From: Heterohyrax brucei
Taxonomy: Eukaryota > Chordata > Mammalia > Hyracoidea > Procaviidae
Reading direction: 5' to 3'
Assembly (NCBI GenBank): GCA_028571685.1
Contig: CM053143.1
Coordinates: 7,369,501 to 7,433,500 of the forward strand
Length of the DNA stretch: 64,000 nucleotides
Shown here: piece after piece, positions 43,546 to 53,478 of the stretch
Layout of the letters: every line of letters begins with the position of its first letter
Numbering within the stretch: position 1 is the stretch's first letter
Translations under genes and position numbers: made by a program
The notes under the pieces: model-generated
What the model was told of the DNA's origin: nothing
What the model saw: the letters and a program-made list of their open reading frames with translations, nothing else
Databases searched by the model: none

Positions 43546-46500
43546 ATTTTTTTTATTATGATTGAATTAAAATGTATATTCCCATATAAATTTTCATGCT
43601 GACCTATATGCAGCTTCCACTGCTCTCCCTACATGGTGACAGCACACTCTTCCTCTCTGCACTATACATGTCTTATCTTCCCAACAGTCTCCTATCTTCT
43701 CTCCACCCATTCCCATTCTCCCAGTATGAGGTCAACAGGATGATCTCCTATAGATGCCTAGAACCGTAAAGTGTCCACACAATATGGTCACTTTGCGTCA
43801 CCAAGTCCAATCCATTGCTGTCCAAAAAGTTGACCTTTATTATGATTTATGGACAGGGGCAGCATCAGGGCCAGGGGCCATGCTCCCCGGGGGAACCCCG
43901 AAGTCCCTGGATCATCAGTTGTGGTCTTTTAGTGGAGATCTCAGGGTTCACCCCTATTTATACTTGTGTTGCCAATGAGACTCAACTCTGTGAGCTCCAT
44001 CGTGGCTATCACTGGTGGTGGCCGGGCACTATTTGGTTCTTCTGGTCACAAGTCGATGTAGACATCCACTCACGTGGGTCTGTCTGTTCTCTGGATTTTC
44101 TTTCTGCCTTGTCGTTATGGACTTGGGTGATCATCTGTTTCTGCTAAGTTGGGACCATTTGCTGTACTCTCAGATGGCAGCTTGGCAGCTTTTAAGACCC
44201 CAGACACCACTCACCAATAACGAGAGTCCTTGTTAGCAAAATGCTGGTTGTGCCAATTGGCCTTGATTTCCCCTTAGAGCATGGTCCCCTGCCCCCTGCC
44301 CCCTGCCCCAGCTACTCTATCCTTACAATATTGGGTTAAGATCAGAGGAGTACACAAGTTGTGTTGAAATCCCATTAATATTGATCTTCTTACTAATATG
44401 TGCTGTCACCAATTTCACCCAAACGAATTTCTAGCAAGTACCTAATCTAAACCCTCCCCCTTGGCCCTTCCGCCCTCCCACCCTCCCAACCCTTGCAGCC
44501 ATCAAAGAGTCTTTTCTGTTATGCATGAGTCTGCTTTTAAGTTCTTATCGTAGGGGTCTCATACAATATTTGTCCTTCTGTCGCTGACTGCTTTTGCTCA
44601 ACATAATGTCCTCCAGTTGAAACCAGGTTAAGAGATGTTTCCTGCTATCATCGTTGTTCTTTATCATTGCATAGTGCTCCATTGAGTATATGTACCACAG
44701 TTTACCTATCCATTCTTCTGTCGTTGGGCATCTGGGTTGATTCCATCTTTTTGCTGTTGTAGACTGTGCTGCAGTGAACATTCGTGTGCACGTATCAGTT
44801 GGTGTGAATGGCCTTGATTCTGTAGGATATATTCCAAGTAGTGGAATTACTGGATCAAATGGTATATCTATATCCATTATTTTAAGGTAGCACCAGATTG
44901 CTTTCCACAGAGGTTGCACCATTTTGCAATCCCACCAACGGTGCGGGAGAGTTCCACTTTCTCCACAGCCTCTCCAGCATTTGTTGTTTTGTGTTTTTTG
45001 GATCATGGCCAGCCTTGTTGGGGTGAGATGGTATTTCATTGTTGTTTTGATTTCAATTTCTTTAATAGCTAATGATCGTGAGCATGTCTGCATGTGTTTT
45101 TTTGGCTGCCTGGATCTCCTCTCTAGAGAAGCGTCTGTCCATCTCCTTTGCCCATTGCTTAATTGGATGATTTATCTTTTTTTTTTTTTATTAAATAAAA
45201 AAATGAAAGTGTACATACTCTGTGCTTAGAATATTGGGTTAAGAGAGGAGGAGTACACAAGTTGTGTGGAAGTCCCATTAATATTGATCTTCTTACTAGT
45301 GTGAATTGTCACCAATTTCACCCTACCAAATTTCTAACAATTATCTAATCTAAACCCTTGCCCCTTGCCTTTGCATCTTCCCACCTTCCCCACCCTTGTA
45401 GCCATCAAAGAGTCTTTTCTATTATGTATGAGTATACTTTTAAGTTTTTATCGTAGAGGTCTCATATAATAATTGTCCTTCTGTTGCTGACTACACTCAA
45501 TATAATGTCCTCCAGTTGAGACCAAATTGAGAGATGTTTTCTGCTATCATCATTGTTCTTTATCAGTGTATAGTACTCGATAGAGTGTATATACCAAAGT
45601 TTACCTATCCATTCTTCTGTTGTTGGGCATCTGGGTTGATTCCAACTTTTAGCTATCGTGGACTGTACTGCAATGAACATTCGTGTGCATGTAGCAGTTG
45701 GTGTGAATGGCCTTGATTTTGTAGGATATATTCCGAGCAGAGGAATAACTGGGTCAAATGGTATATCTATATCCATTATTTTAAGGCAATTTATCTTTTT
45801 CTTATTGGTATTTTGTAGTACCTTATAGATTATGGAGATCAGGCATCAGTGTGACATAGTGTTACCAAATATTTTTTCGCATTCTGTAGGTGGCCTTTTA
45901 ATCTATTAATAAGTCTTTGGATGAGCAGAAATGATTGATTCTTAGTAGTTCCCATTTATCTATTTTTTCTTCTGTTGTTTGTGGTTTGTTTGACAGATTT
46001 TGAAGTCTGTCTATGTTGTGTATTAAACTTTCTGTTGTTGTTCCTACTTTTTTTTGGATGAGCTTTATTGTTTTAGATTTGATATTTAGGTCTTTTATCC
46101 AATCTGAGTTGGTTTTTGTATGAGGTGTAAGATATGGGTCTTGTTTCAATTTATTGCACATGGATATCCAATTTTGCCAGTACCGTTTGTTGAAGAGATT
46201 ATTTTTACCCTAGTTTAATGTCTTACGGCCTTTGTCGAATATCAGCTGTTCATAGGCAGATGATTTCATCTCTGGGGTCTTGATTGTGTTCCACTGATCT
46301 ATCTGTCTGTTTTTGTAGCAGTACCAGGCTGTTTTGACTACTGTGGCAGTGTAATAGGTTCTAAGGTCAGGTAATGAGAGGCCTCCCTGTGTGTTCTTCT
46401 TCTTTAGTAACGCTTTATTTATCTGAGGCTTCTTCCTTTTCCAGACAAGTTGGTAATTTGTTCCTCCATCTCATTAAAAAATGTCACCGGAACTTGTACT

Positions 46501-47210
46501 GGGATTGCATTATATAAGTAGACTGCTTTGGATAAAATAGACATTTTTACGAAGTTAAGTCTTCCTATCCATCTGCAGGGTAGGTTTCTCCATTTATGTA
46601 AGTCTCTCTTAATTTCTTGTAGTAAGGGTTTGTAGTTCTCTTTGTAAAGGTCTGTTATTTCTCTGATTAGATTTCTTCCTAGGTACTTTATCTTCTTAGG
46701 GGCTATAGTAAATGGTATTGACTTGGTGATTTCTTCCTTAATAATCTTGTTGTTGGTATAAAGGAATCCTACTGATTTACTTAAGTTTATCTTGTATCCT
46801 GAGACTTTGCTGAACTCTTCTATCAGTTTGAGTAGTTTCCTTATGGATTCTTTGGGATTCTCTACATATACAATCATATCATCTGCAAATAGGGAGATTT
46901 TTAGTTCTTCTTTGCCAATGCTGGCACTTGGCTTGGCTGGCTTGCCACTGCAGATGCCCTTTATTCCTTGGTCTTGTCTAATTGCTCTGGCTAGAACTTC
47001 TAGTACAGTGTTGAATAGGAGAGGTGAGAGTGGGCATCCTTGTCTAGTTCTTATTCTCAAGGGAAAGTCTTTCAGTCTTTCTCCATTCAGGATGATGTAG
47101 GCAGTTTGCTTTGTATAAATGGCCCTTATTGCATTGAAGAATTGGCCATCTATTCCTGTTTTGGTGAGAGTTTAGAGCATGAATGGGTGTTGGACTTTAT
47201 CAAATGCCTG
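43546..47210 (-). mobile_element. ~3-kb L1 (antisense) with nested younger L1
   Basis: 3' end at 43546 (poly(T)), then ~1 kb of 3' UTR, then ORF2 on the minus strand. The ORF2 C terminus lies at 44545-45093 ([35 protein letters not shown]). Middle pieces follow at 45898-46161, and the reverse-transcriptase core at 46419-47060 with [14 protein letters not shown] and the catalytic [10 protein letters not shown]. Breaks between the frames show it is dead. Target duplication: 'gtactaaagaaatttt' (43535-43550, overlapping the tail) against 'gtactgaagaatttt' (47211-47225). Truncated within the RT domain. Confidence 0.93.
45181..45788 (-). mobile_element. Younger truncated L1 nested in the L1 above
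   Basis: A T tract and 'aaagtgtacatactctgtgc', then a second copy of L1 3' UTR and ORF2 C terminus (45462-45776: [20 protein letters not shown]). It is flanked by exact 'atttatctttt' repeats (45170-45180 and 45789-45799). The host L1 ORF2 resumes immediately after. The 3' UTR of this copy also lacks a large internal part. Confidence 0.92.
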
Positions 47211-47225
47211 GTACTGAAGAATTTT

Positions 47226-48159
47226 GGTACATGTTGTGATGTGCAAAATGAGCAGACAGTTACCTTGGCAAAACTTTGCATATTTGATTAGGTAGGTATT
47301 TGGATCTCTACATGTGAAGAAACATGAGTGTATAGGTGGCAATTTGTGCATTTAAAAGATTTTGGAATCCAGTGTAGTTTGTGAAAACTACTGCATCTCA
47401 CATTTAGTAGTCGAGAAGTGTATTCACTGCCTCATTTTTCTTTTTAAGCCCAAGATTATAGGACATGCCACGTTGGCTCAGGTGGGTGAGAAGTTGGTGG
47501 GTGAGAAGTTGCTCAGGTGGGTGAGAAGTTGGTGGGTGAGAAGTTGCAGGAAATAGTGTTATGACAAGGACCAGCTTGTAATTTCTAGGTTTATAACACA
47601 TCAACGGTGTTACAGCAATGCAGTGGAAGTCCAGCGATGACAGAGACTTCCTATCCACTGCAGCCTAATGCCTGTATTTGGTTAACAGTTTATGTGTATA
47701 AGTTCAAGGAATGCAAGTAGAGTATGTTCTAAGTGCATACTTGGCTTGGCATTACCTGTCATCATGTGCCAGCCTTGGAAGTATTTCGAGGGAGCAGTAT
47801 TAGTTCATGTTACTCAGCACTTGGTAGGCAGGAGAAGATGGAGTATGGAAATATACAGTATGGACTTTCCATTTAGTTACAGTTGTGCATTAGAGTCATA
47901 CGGATCGCCTGATACATATACCAGTTGAAACCTGTAAATCTCTTTGACAGTCACAGGAATGTAATGAAAGAATAGTGGAAGCCTGAGAAACCAAGGGTCT
48001 GCTCCTTTGCCTTCAGGACTTAAAACCAGCTGTCTAAGTATGTCTGTGATCATGATCAAGTCACGGCACCCTGAACATATTTACTCATGTGTAAACAGGG
48101 TAACTGGTACCCTGCAGGTTTATGGATTAATGTTTGTTCATCATTTAGCATGGTGTGTT
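47226..48159. other. Unassigned intron with a minisatellite
   Basis: Contains only the 35-bp tandem duplication. Otherwise nothing recognised. Confidence 0.5.
47476..47545. repeat. Perfect 35-bp tandem duplication
   Basis: Two exact adjacent copies of a 35-bp unit (47476-47510, 47511-47545). Each unit is itself built from two 'ggtgggtgagaagtt' 15-mers, separated from the next unit by 'gctca'. Confidence 0.95.
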
Positions 48160-48330
48160 GTTGTTTTTGTGCGCTGTTGTGTCGATTCTGATTCATAGCA
48201 ACCCTGCAGGACAGAGCAGAACTGCCCCGTGGGGTTTGTTAAGCAGTAATCTTTACGGAAGCAAGATTGTCTGGTCTTTTCTCCTGTGGATGCACTAGCG
48301 GGACCCTTCAGTTAGCAAACAGATAGCCAC
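48160..48330 (-). repeat. AfroSINE, long subtype
   Basis: Antisense: 'gctgttgtgtcgattctgat', 'caggacagagcagaactgcc', 'gtcttttctcctgtggatgc'. Confidence 0.86.
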
Positions 48331-48997
48331 TCAGGAAAGATTATTCCCCTTTAGTGGGCTCCCTGACCATTCTCCCTGAGATTAGGAATGTTGACTGCCT
48401 TTGTAACTAGTGAATTAAAAAGCTAGTTGAGTTTCATGTGGAGTGAAAGTAGAACTACAATTTAAAAACATTACCCTTTTTACAAAATATCTCTGTGCTT
48501 GTTTAATGAACTATACTAAACTGAGTAAACTATCATGAGTTTATGTGTATCTGCCCCCTTTGAAATCTTTTCATAGCGCTCTTTAGAGTATTTTATCTAG
48601 AATTACCAAGTGAAAGGATATTTTTAAGTTTGATTATTCTATGTAGTGAAGCAAGGGACTGCAAAGTCATGCAGCACAGACACAGACATGCCAGAAGGGT
48701 GGGAGACTTGTGCCCATGTGTGCAGCCCACCACATTTTACCTGGTGGCATATGTTTTTCTTCTATAATGTCAGTGTAAGAAGTCACTGTTCTAGGTCTTC
48801 TTCTTGCAGTTTTATACCTTTGCCTTTTACCTGAGGTCTTTTAGCTTTTTTTTTTTTTTTTAAATTTTACTTTAAAGAGAAAGAAAAAAAATGAGATCTG
48901 CAAGATAAACATGGATTAGATAGAGAGAAAATGAAGTCTCAAAAACCCTGAGAGGACTTGAAGGAGCCTGTGAGCATTATTAGAAAGTCCAAGAAGT
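48331..48997. other. Unassigned intron
   Basis: AT-rich, with a T run at 48847-48861. No element recognised. Confidence 0.5.
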
Positions 48998-49164
48998 AAG
49001 GGAACTGTGGTGGTGTGGTGGTTAAGAGCTTAGCCGCTAACCAAAAAGGCAACGGTTAGACTTTACCAGCGACTTCTTGGAAACCCTACAGGGCAGTTCT
49101 CTTCAGTCCTGTTGGGTAGCGATGAGTCAGAGTGCACTTGACGGCAATGGGTTTAGTTTTGGTT
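48998..49164 (+). repeat. AfroSINE
   Basis: Sense: 'ggaactgtggtggtgtggtg', 'ggaaaccctacagggcagtt', 'ttgacggcaatgggtttag'. Confidence 0.9.
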
Positions 49165-49829
49165 GAGGAGAGAGAAAGCTGGGACCTTATACCACCAAAA
49201 AGCAATGCTGAGGCTGAGCACATCCTTTGGAAAGGGCCTGGGACCCTGGGCCTCAGAATCTCCAGTCCAGGGGAAGACTGACTACAAGGGTCTTTCTCCA
49301 GTGCCAACAGAGAAAGCCTTCCTCTGGAGCTGACACCCTGAATTTGGACTTTTAACGTACTGGACTGTGACAAATAAAATTCATCTTTTTAAAGCCATTC
49401 ACTTATGGTAATTCTGTTAAAGCAGCACTCGATAACTAAAACAGAATTTGGTACCCAGGGAATGGGGTACTGCTCTAGGGTACCTGCATTGTACTGGAAA
49501 CAGTTTTAAATCTGTGAACGGATAGAAGACTTTGGGAGGAACCGAGGAGTATTGTTAACACCAAAGAAGATGTAGATGATGAGAAACAACAGCAGCAGAA
49601 TTCAACCCGTGTGAGACAGTGCTGGAGCCAACCTACAGGTGAGAGAGCTGAGTGCCTGTGTGCAGGAGGGTACCTGGTGGAGTGGGGAACCTCCAGGCAA
49701 TTGAATTGGTGGAGCTACAGAGCTTTGAAATACTTGCCCTAGCATAGCAGATGCGGGTCTGAGGCCTCGGCTCTGAGGCCATAGGAAGCAGAAGTTGAGC
49801 ACGAGAAGCTGAGCCAACTCAGTCTCAAA
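49165..49829 (+). mobile_element. MaLR-type LTR (3' part) with adjoining internal-like sequence
   Basis: 49165-49443 is the sense 3' half of the same LTR subfamily as 37476 and 54252 ('ggggaagactgactacaagg', 'agctgacaccctgaatttgg', 'gcagcactcgataactaaaac'). It is followed by 'gaatttggtacccagggaat', a typical first internal sequence after a 5' LTR. 49444-49829 would then be internal, non-coding leader sequence. The IFT88 retrocopy begins where it ends. Internal identity is inferred from position. Confidence 0.6.
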
Positions 49830-51236
49830 GGAAAGCTATGACAGAAAAACACATCATGACAGCTGCAGAACTCATCGTTCCTATAACTGAAACATTTTTT
49901 GCCACGGACTATGACTGGTTGTTGAAGCTGTGAAAGCTTCTCAGTGTGTAGAGCTAGCAAATGATCTGGAAATAAATAAAGGAATTCCATACTAGAGACA
50001 AAAGATTTTCAACTAAGCTGTTGAAACCTTAAAAATTTTTGGAAAGAAAGTAGAGTGAAAAGTGCTGCTGCAACCAACCTTTCATTCTGGCATTATTTAG
50101 CCTTACTCTATAAGGCTGTTATGAGTTGGATTCAACTCAATGGGACTGTTTTTTTTCTAATTGTAATAAGAAGCTGAACTGGCTAGATGAGGCTGAAGAT
50201 TGTTTGTTGAAGCTTCGTGGATTTCTACAAAACAGTGTCCAAGTTCTGTACCAGATAACAGATGTGTGTGAATTAATGGAGGATCCAAATCAAACAGTGT
50301 TCTTCCAGCTGATTCTAGAGACTTGTTTAAACTAGAAGAACTACATGATCATGAAGGAGATAAATCTCAAGGTTTTCAGTATTGAGTTGTATAGGTGTTT
50401 CTCTTCTAATACTGAGGTCATTGAGTAGCTGGGAGGCTATGACATTGATACCCACTTTTGTGAAAAAACTGTTCAGTACCATGAAAGAGCTTCTCGTGTC
50501 CAGCCTACACATGTGAAACAGCAGCTGATGATAGCTAGTTGTTTCAGAAGAAGTGGTGGCTACCAAAAAAGCATTAGACCCTTATAAAGGTACTCACAGA
50601 AAATTTCCAGGAAATGTTGAATATTTACATTTTTTGGTTTGTCTCTGCACAGATATCAGATTGAAAGAAGTTCAGGAATATGCAACAAAACTCAAAAGAC
50701 TGGAAAAACTCAAAGAAATAGGGGAACAGCGCATTAAGTCTGGTAGAGATGGCAGTGGGGGTTCCCGTAGCCAAAGAGAAGGAAGTGCTGGCAGTGATGG
50801 TGGCCAGAACTGTAGTGCCAGTAGTAAAGGTGATCAACTGGGTGTCAAACTCAGGGCTTTACCTGGGACAAATGAACCTTGTGAAAGTAGCAGTAACAAA
50901 GAAATAGATGCTTCTTATGTGGATCCCCTTGGCCCTGAAATAGAAAGACTGAAGGCTGAAGCAAAAAAAAAAAAAAAATAGTGGCAGTGATGCTTTTGCT
51001 GATGAAGAGTTAGGAGATAATTTGTTTTTGGAATAATACACAATTTGTATGTATTATTTATTAAAGGGAAAAGATCACCTTGCAAGATAATACTCATGTT
51101 AAACTTTTGATTAAGTATCCAAACTTTAAATTTGAATGCTATCAAAAGATAAAATACATGTATTCTGTTCTGTGTGTATACATTTAAGTTTTTTGTTTTC
51201 TGTGGAATAAAAACATGAAACTAATAAAAAAGAGAG
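49830..51236 (+). pseudogene. IFT88: Processed pseudogene of IFT88 (C-terminal half)
   Basis: A dead retrocopy of IFT88/Polaris, the TPR-repeat subunit of intraflagellar transport complex B. The upstream block (49830-50098) starts in frame at RKAMTEKHIMTAAELIVP and ends near RVKSAAATNLS; it contains a one-base frameshift after YDW (~49915) and stops at ~49994 and ~50019. The downstream block (50150-51036) covers KLNWLDEAEDC, QVLYQI, ELMEDPNQ, GDKSQ, EVIEWLG, ASCFRRSG, HRKFPGNVEYL, EQRIKSGRDGSGGS, ALPGTNEP and EIDASYVDPLGPEIER, and ends at GDNLFLE plus a TAA at 51034-51036. It reads without introns across what is a many-exon gene. Frameshifts lie between 50320 and 50560. About 70 codons of TPR sequence are missing between the blocks, where a SINE tail sits. 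A run of 16 A (50963-50978) has replaced several codons near the C terminus. An A-rich 3' UTR with 'aataaa' at ~51206 ends near 51236. No longer protein-coding. It lies in an ARHGAP10 intron in the same orientation. Confidence 0.93.
50100..50152 (+). repeat. AfroSINE 3' end inside the IFT88 retrocopy
   Basis: 'actctataaggctgttatga', 'gttggattcaactcaatg' and a T run: only the last ~50 bp of a SINE, replacing about 70 codons of the retrocopy. Confidence 0.85.
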
Positions 51237-51680
51237 CAACATTTCTTGGAGAGCAATGGGAAGCCATTGTACTTGATGGGGAATGGAGATTTGACAAAAA
51301 AAGAGCACTTTCTAATGTAAAAATAAGAATGTTTGGTGAGTTCTTATTTCTATACTACCATACAATGAATAAATTCAAAAGGAGAAAACTGTTCTGACAG
51401 CCTCACCATGTTATTGAACAGCAGCTCTGTTGTTACATTGCTCCTGTGTGTATATGAGTATTCTTATCATCAGTTATGTATTGGATTTTATCTTTTTCCA
51501 TGTGCTTGATATGAAGTCTTATTTTAACATAATAAGAGTCTATCGGTATTCATTTGTGTGGAGAAAGGAGCTGTGTGGAGTGCGGGAGTCACTGAGTCAC
51601 TTCTTAGAGCTTCAGACTGGATAAAAGGCCTTTGGGCAAAGTACCTCTGGAGCAAAATGAAGGCTTTCCTGTGTTGTACT
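51237..51680. other. Unassigned intron
   Basis: Follows the degraded poly(A) of the IFT88 retrocopy. 51237-51420 could be further flanking sequence. No frame of note. Confidence 0.45.
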
Positions 51681-51845
51681 GGAAACTGTGGTGGCATAGT
51701 GGTTAAGTGCTATGGATGCTCATCAAAAGGACAGTAGTTCAAATCCACCTGGCATTCTTTGGAAACTCCATGAGGCAGTTCTGCTCTGTTCTATAGGATT
51801 ACTGTGAATCAGAATCAACTCAGGGGCAACAGGTTTGTTTTTTAG
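51681..51845 (+). repeat. AfroSINE
   Basis: Sense: 'ggaaactgtggtggcatagt', 'gtagttcaaatccacctgg', 'gaggcagttctgctctgttc'. Confidence 0.92.
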
Positions 51846-52619
51846 TTTGGTGCAGTGTTAGCTGTGCAAGCTTATGCAAAAGATCCCCTGAGCTGCAGTT
51901 GGTAATATAGATATATCTTTATTTTGTAGATCTCTGAGAATATTGAATGAGGTGAAATATATATTATCAACTGTGATACACAATTGTAAAAACTTCTGAA
52001 TGAATGCTAGCCTGTTTTAGAGGGCATTTTCCACTGTTTTCTGTGAATCTCCAATAAGAAATGATTACAACCTGTACAGAGCATTAGTTATGCAGAAGTA
52101 AGCCTTTCTGTCATCTCACCGTCATCTTTAGGATCAACTTGTGCTGTTCTCTGTGATGACTTAATGCATGTCTCTCTTTCAGTCTTCTCAGTTTCTCTGG
52201 CTGGAATGGTGATTTGGTAATCATTTCAGGGTACCTGGCTGACTGGCTTTGAGCCTTTGAGACCTTTATTGTTTAGATCATTGTCAGGCAGCCCGGTTTT
52301 GTCAGGCCCTGAGAGATACGGTCAGATCTGTGTTTGTCTTAACCGCAGCCTGAGCTTTCTAAACTGGGCAAGCTCTGACCTGAGTGAGAAAAGAAAGAGG
52401 ACACTGCCTTTAGAGAAAAAGCTGAAGTCGTCAGATCTGAGGGAGGAAGAAGGTCAGGACTGGGATAACTTTCTTGAGCACCTGCTCTGAACCACATATG
52501 GGATAGGAGGAAGAAGCAACCTGGAGTGTGTCAGATTGAGGGTGATGGGCCCTGTGGCCAGTGGATTGCGTTGTTCTTTCTCACATATGGAGTCAGGGAG
52601 AGTTCTGCAGCTCTACCAT
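51846..52619. other. Unassigned intron
   Basis: A 77-codon open stretch (52257-52490, +) has no recognisable similarity. No repeat family seen. Confidence 0.5.
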
Positions 52620-52842
52620 CCGAAACCAGAAGCCAAACCAGTTGCTGTGGAGTTGATTCCAACTTGAGGTTACCCTTGAGTCTCAGAGTAGAATTGTTTT
52701 CCAGAGGGTGTTCAATGGTTGCAATGTTTTGGAAGTGGATTGTAAGGCCTTTCTTCCGAGCTGTCTCTGGGTGGACTTGATCTGGCAACCATTGGGTTAG
52801 TAGCTCAGTGCTTTGCAGTTGGTGCCACCCGGAGACTCCCTG
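52620..52842 (-). repeat. AfroSINE, longest subtype
   Basis: Antisense: 'agccaaaccagttgctgtgg', 'ggcctttcttccgagctgtc', 'ctctgggtggacttgatctg', 'ggtgccacccggagactcc'. First of three consecutive antisense SINEs before the ARHGAP10 exon. Confidence 0.87.
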
Positions 52843-52855
52843 CTCATCTTAACAA

Positions 52856-53010
52856 TAACTTGTTGTCATTGAGTTGATTACAACAGTGGAAACCCAGTAG
52901 GACTATTCTGCAATGCTGTTAAGTCATTATGCATGCAGATTACCATATCGTTCTGGAACTGGCAGTCTTTTCCTGGAACCCTTAACCCACTGTAGCACCG
53001 GGCTCCTTCT
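52856..53010 (-). repeat. Old AfroSINE
   Basis: Antisense, diverged: 'ttgttgtcattgagttgatt', 'aacccagtaggactattctg', 'actgtagcaccgggctcctt'. Confidence 0.75.
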
Positions 53011-53031
53011 CCTCATCCTCACTAAACAGCA

Positions 53032-53232
53032 GCAGAAAACCATTGCCACTGGGTTGATTCCAATTCATAGCTACCCCATAGGAAAGAGTTGAACTTCCCA
53101 TAGGATTTCCAAGGCTGTAAATCTTTATGACAGCAGAGTACTGCATCTTCATCCCACAGAGCAGCTGGTGGATTTGAACCACTGAGCTTGCAAGTAACAG
53201 CCAAGTGCTTAACTAGTGTACCACTAGGGAGG
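53032..53232 (-). repeat. AfroSINE ending 76 bp before the exon
   Basis: Antisense: 'aaccattgccactgggttg', 'taggatttccaaggctgtaa', 'tcatcccacagagcagctgg', 'gtaccactaggga'. The remaining 76 bp up to the exon is the only non-SINE sequence in the last ~690 bp of the intron, apart from short SINE-SINE gaps. Confidence 0.88.
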
Positions 53233-53308
53233 AACGAATTTCTTACCTAAGACCTTAAGTCTTGGCTTAAAATAAGAACCAAAATAATAATTAAATCTTT
53301 TTTTCTAG

Positions 53309-53404
53309 GTCTTTCAGCGGCCCAACGGAAGTTTGCTCATTCCCTCAGAGACTTTAAGTTTGAGTTTATCGGTGATGCAGAGACGGATGATGAGCGCTGT
53401 ATAG
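53309..53404 (+). CDS. ARHGAP10: ARHGAP10 (GRAF2) internal coding exon, BAR domain
   Basis: A 96-nt internal exon of a Rho GTPase-activating protein of the GRAF/oligophrenin family. These are cytosolic multidomain proteins (BAR, PH, RhoGAP, SH3) that bind curved membrane and inactivate RhoA/Cdc42. The exon follows a pyrimidine-rich acceptor ending in 'tttctag' and ends at donor 'gtatgt'. It enters with two bases of a codon and leaves with one. The 31 complete codons read LSAAQRKFAHSLRDFKFEF then IGDAETDDERCI, part of the first long BAR helices. From memory, human ARHGAP10 differs by V for A in SAAQ and V for E in DAETDDE. ARHGAP26 (SSAKRKFADSLNEFKFQ) and OPHN1 (SSAVQKFSQTLQSFQFD) fit much worse. 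The preceding N-terminal exon is not visible in the upstream 53 kb. The exon phase matches the next exon, which completes a GAT (Asp) codon. Gene identity is by remembered similarity, without a search. Confidence 0.95.
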   Translation, partial: VFQRPNGSLLIPSETLSLSLSVMQRRMMSAV

Positions 53405-53478
53405 GTATGTAAGTGTGAGGTTGGTGTTTTGCTGCACTCTGCTTTGACCACCAACTAATAATACCTTTTTACTTTTAG
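53405..53478 (+). other. 74-bp intron between the two ARHGAP10 exons
   Basis: A very short GT-AG intron. The donor is 'gtatgt'. A plausible branch site 'ctaat' lies at 53455-53459, about 20 nt before the acceptor. A pyrimidine stretch 'ccttttttacttttag' closes it. It carries no repeat, in contrast to the introns on either side, which are packed with them. The length is close to the lower practical limit for mammalian splicing, so the two exons probably splice as a tightly coupled pair. Confidence 0.9.

Noticed and set aside
44545-45093. 182-codon minus-strand frame as a host gene
   Set aside because: L1 ORF2 C terminus ([19 protein letters not shown]), repeated in three copies in this window.
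46419-47060. 213-codon minus-strand frame as a host gene
   Set aside because: It is the L1 ORF2 reverse-transcriptase core ([19 protein letters not shown]) within a truncated, broken element.
47476-47545. CRISPR-like array
   Set aside because: Two abutting identical units without spacers in a mammalian intron; a simple tandem duplication.
50553-50981. 142-codon frame as a functional gene
   Set aside because: It is the C-terminal part of the IFT88 retrocopy. Upstream stops and frameshifts and the 16-A tract show decay.
1-53308. Preceding N-terminal ARHGAP10 exon
   Set aside because: No sequence encoding the expected LEFSDCYLDSPWFRER pattern was seen; presumed further upstream.
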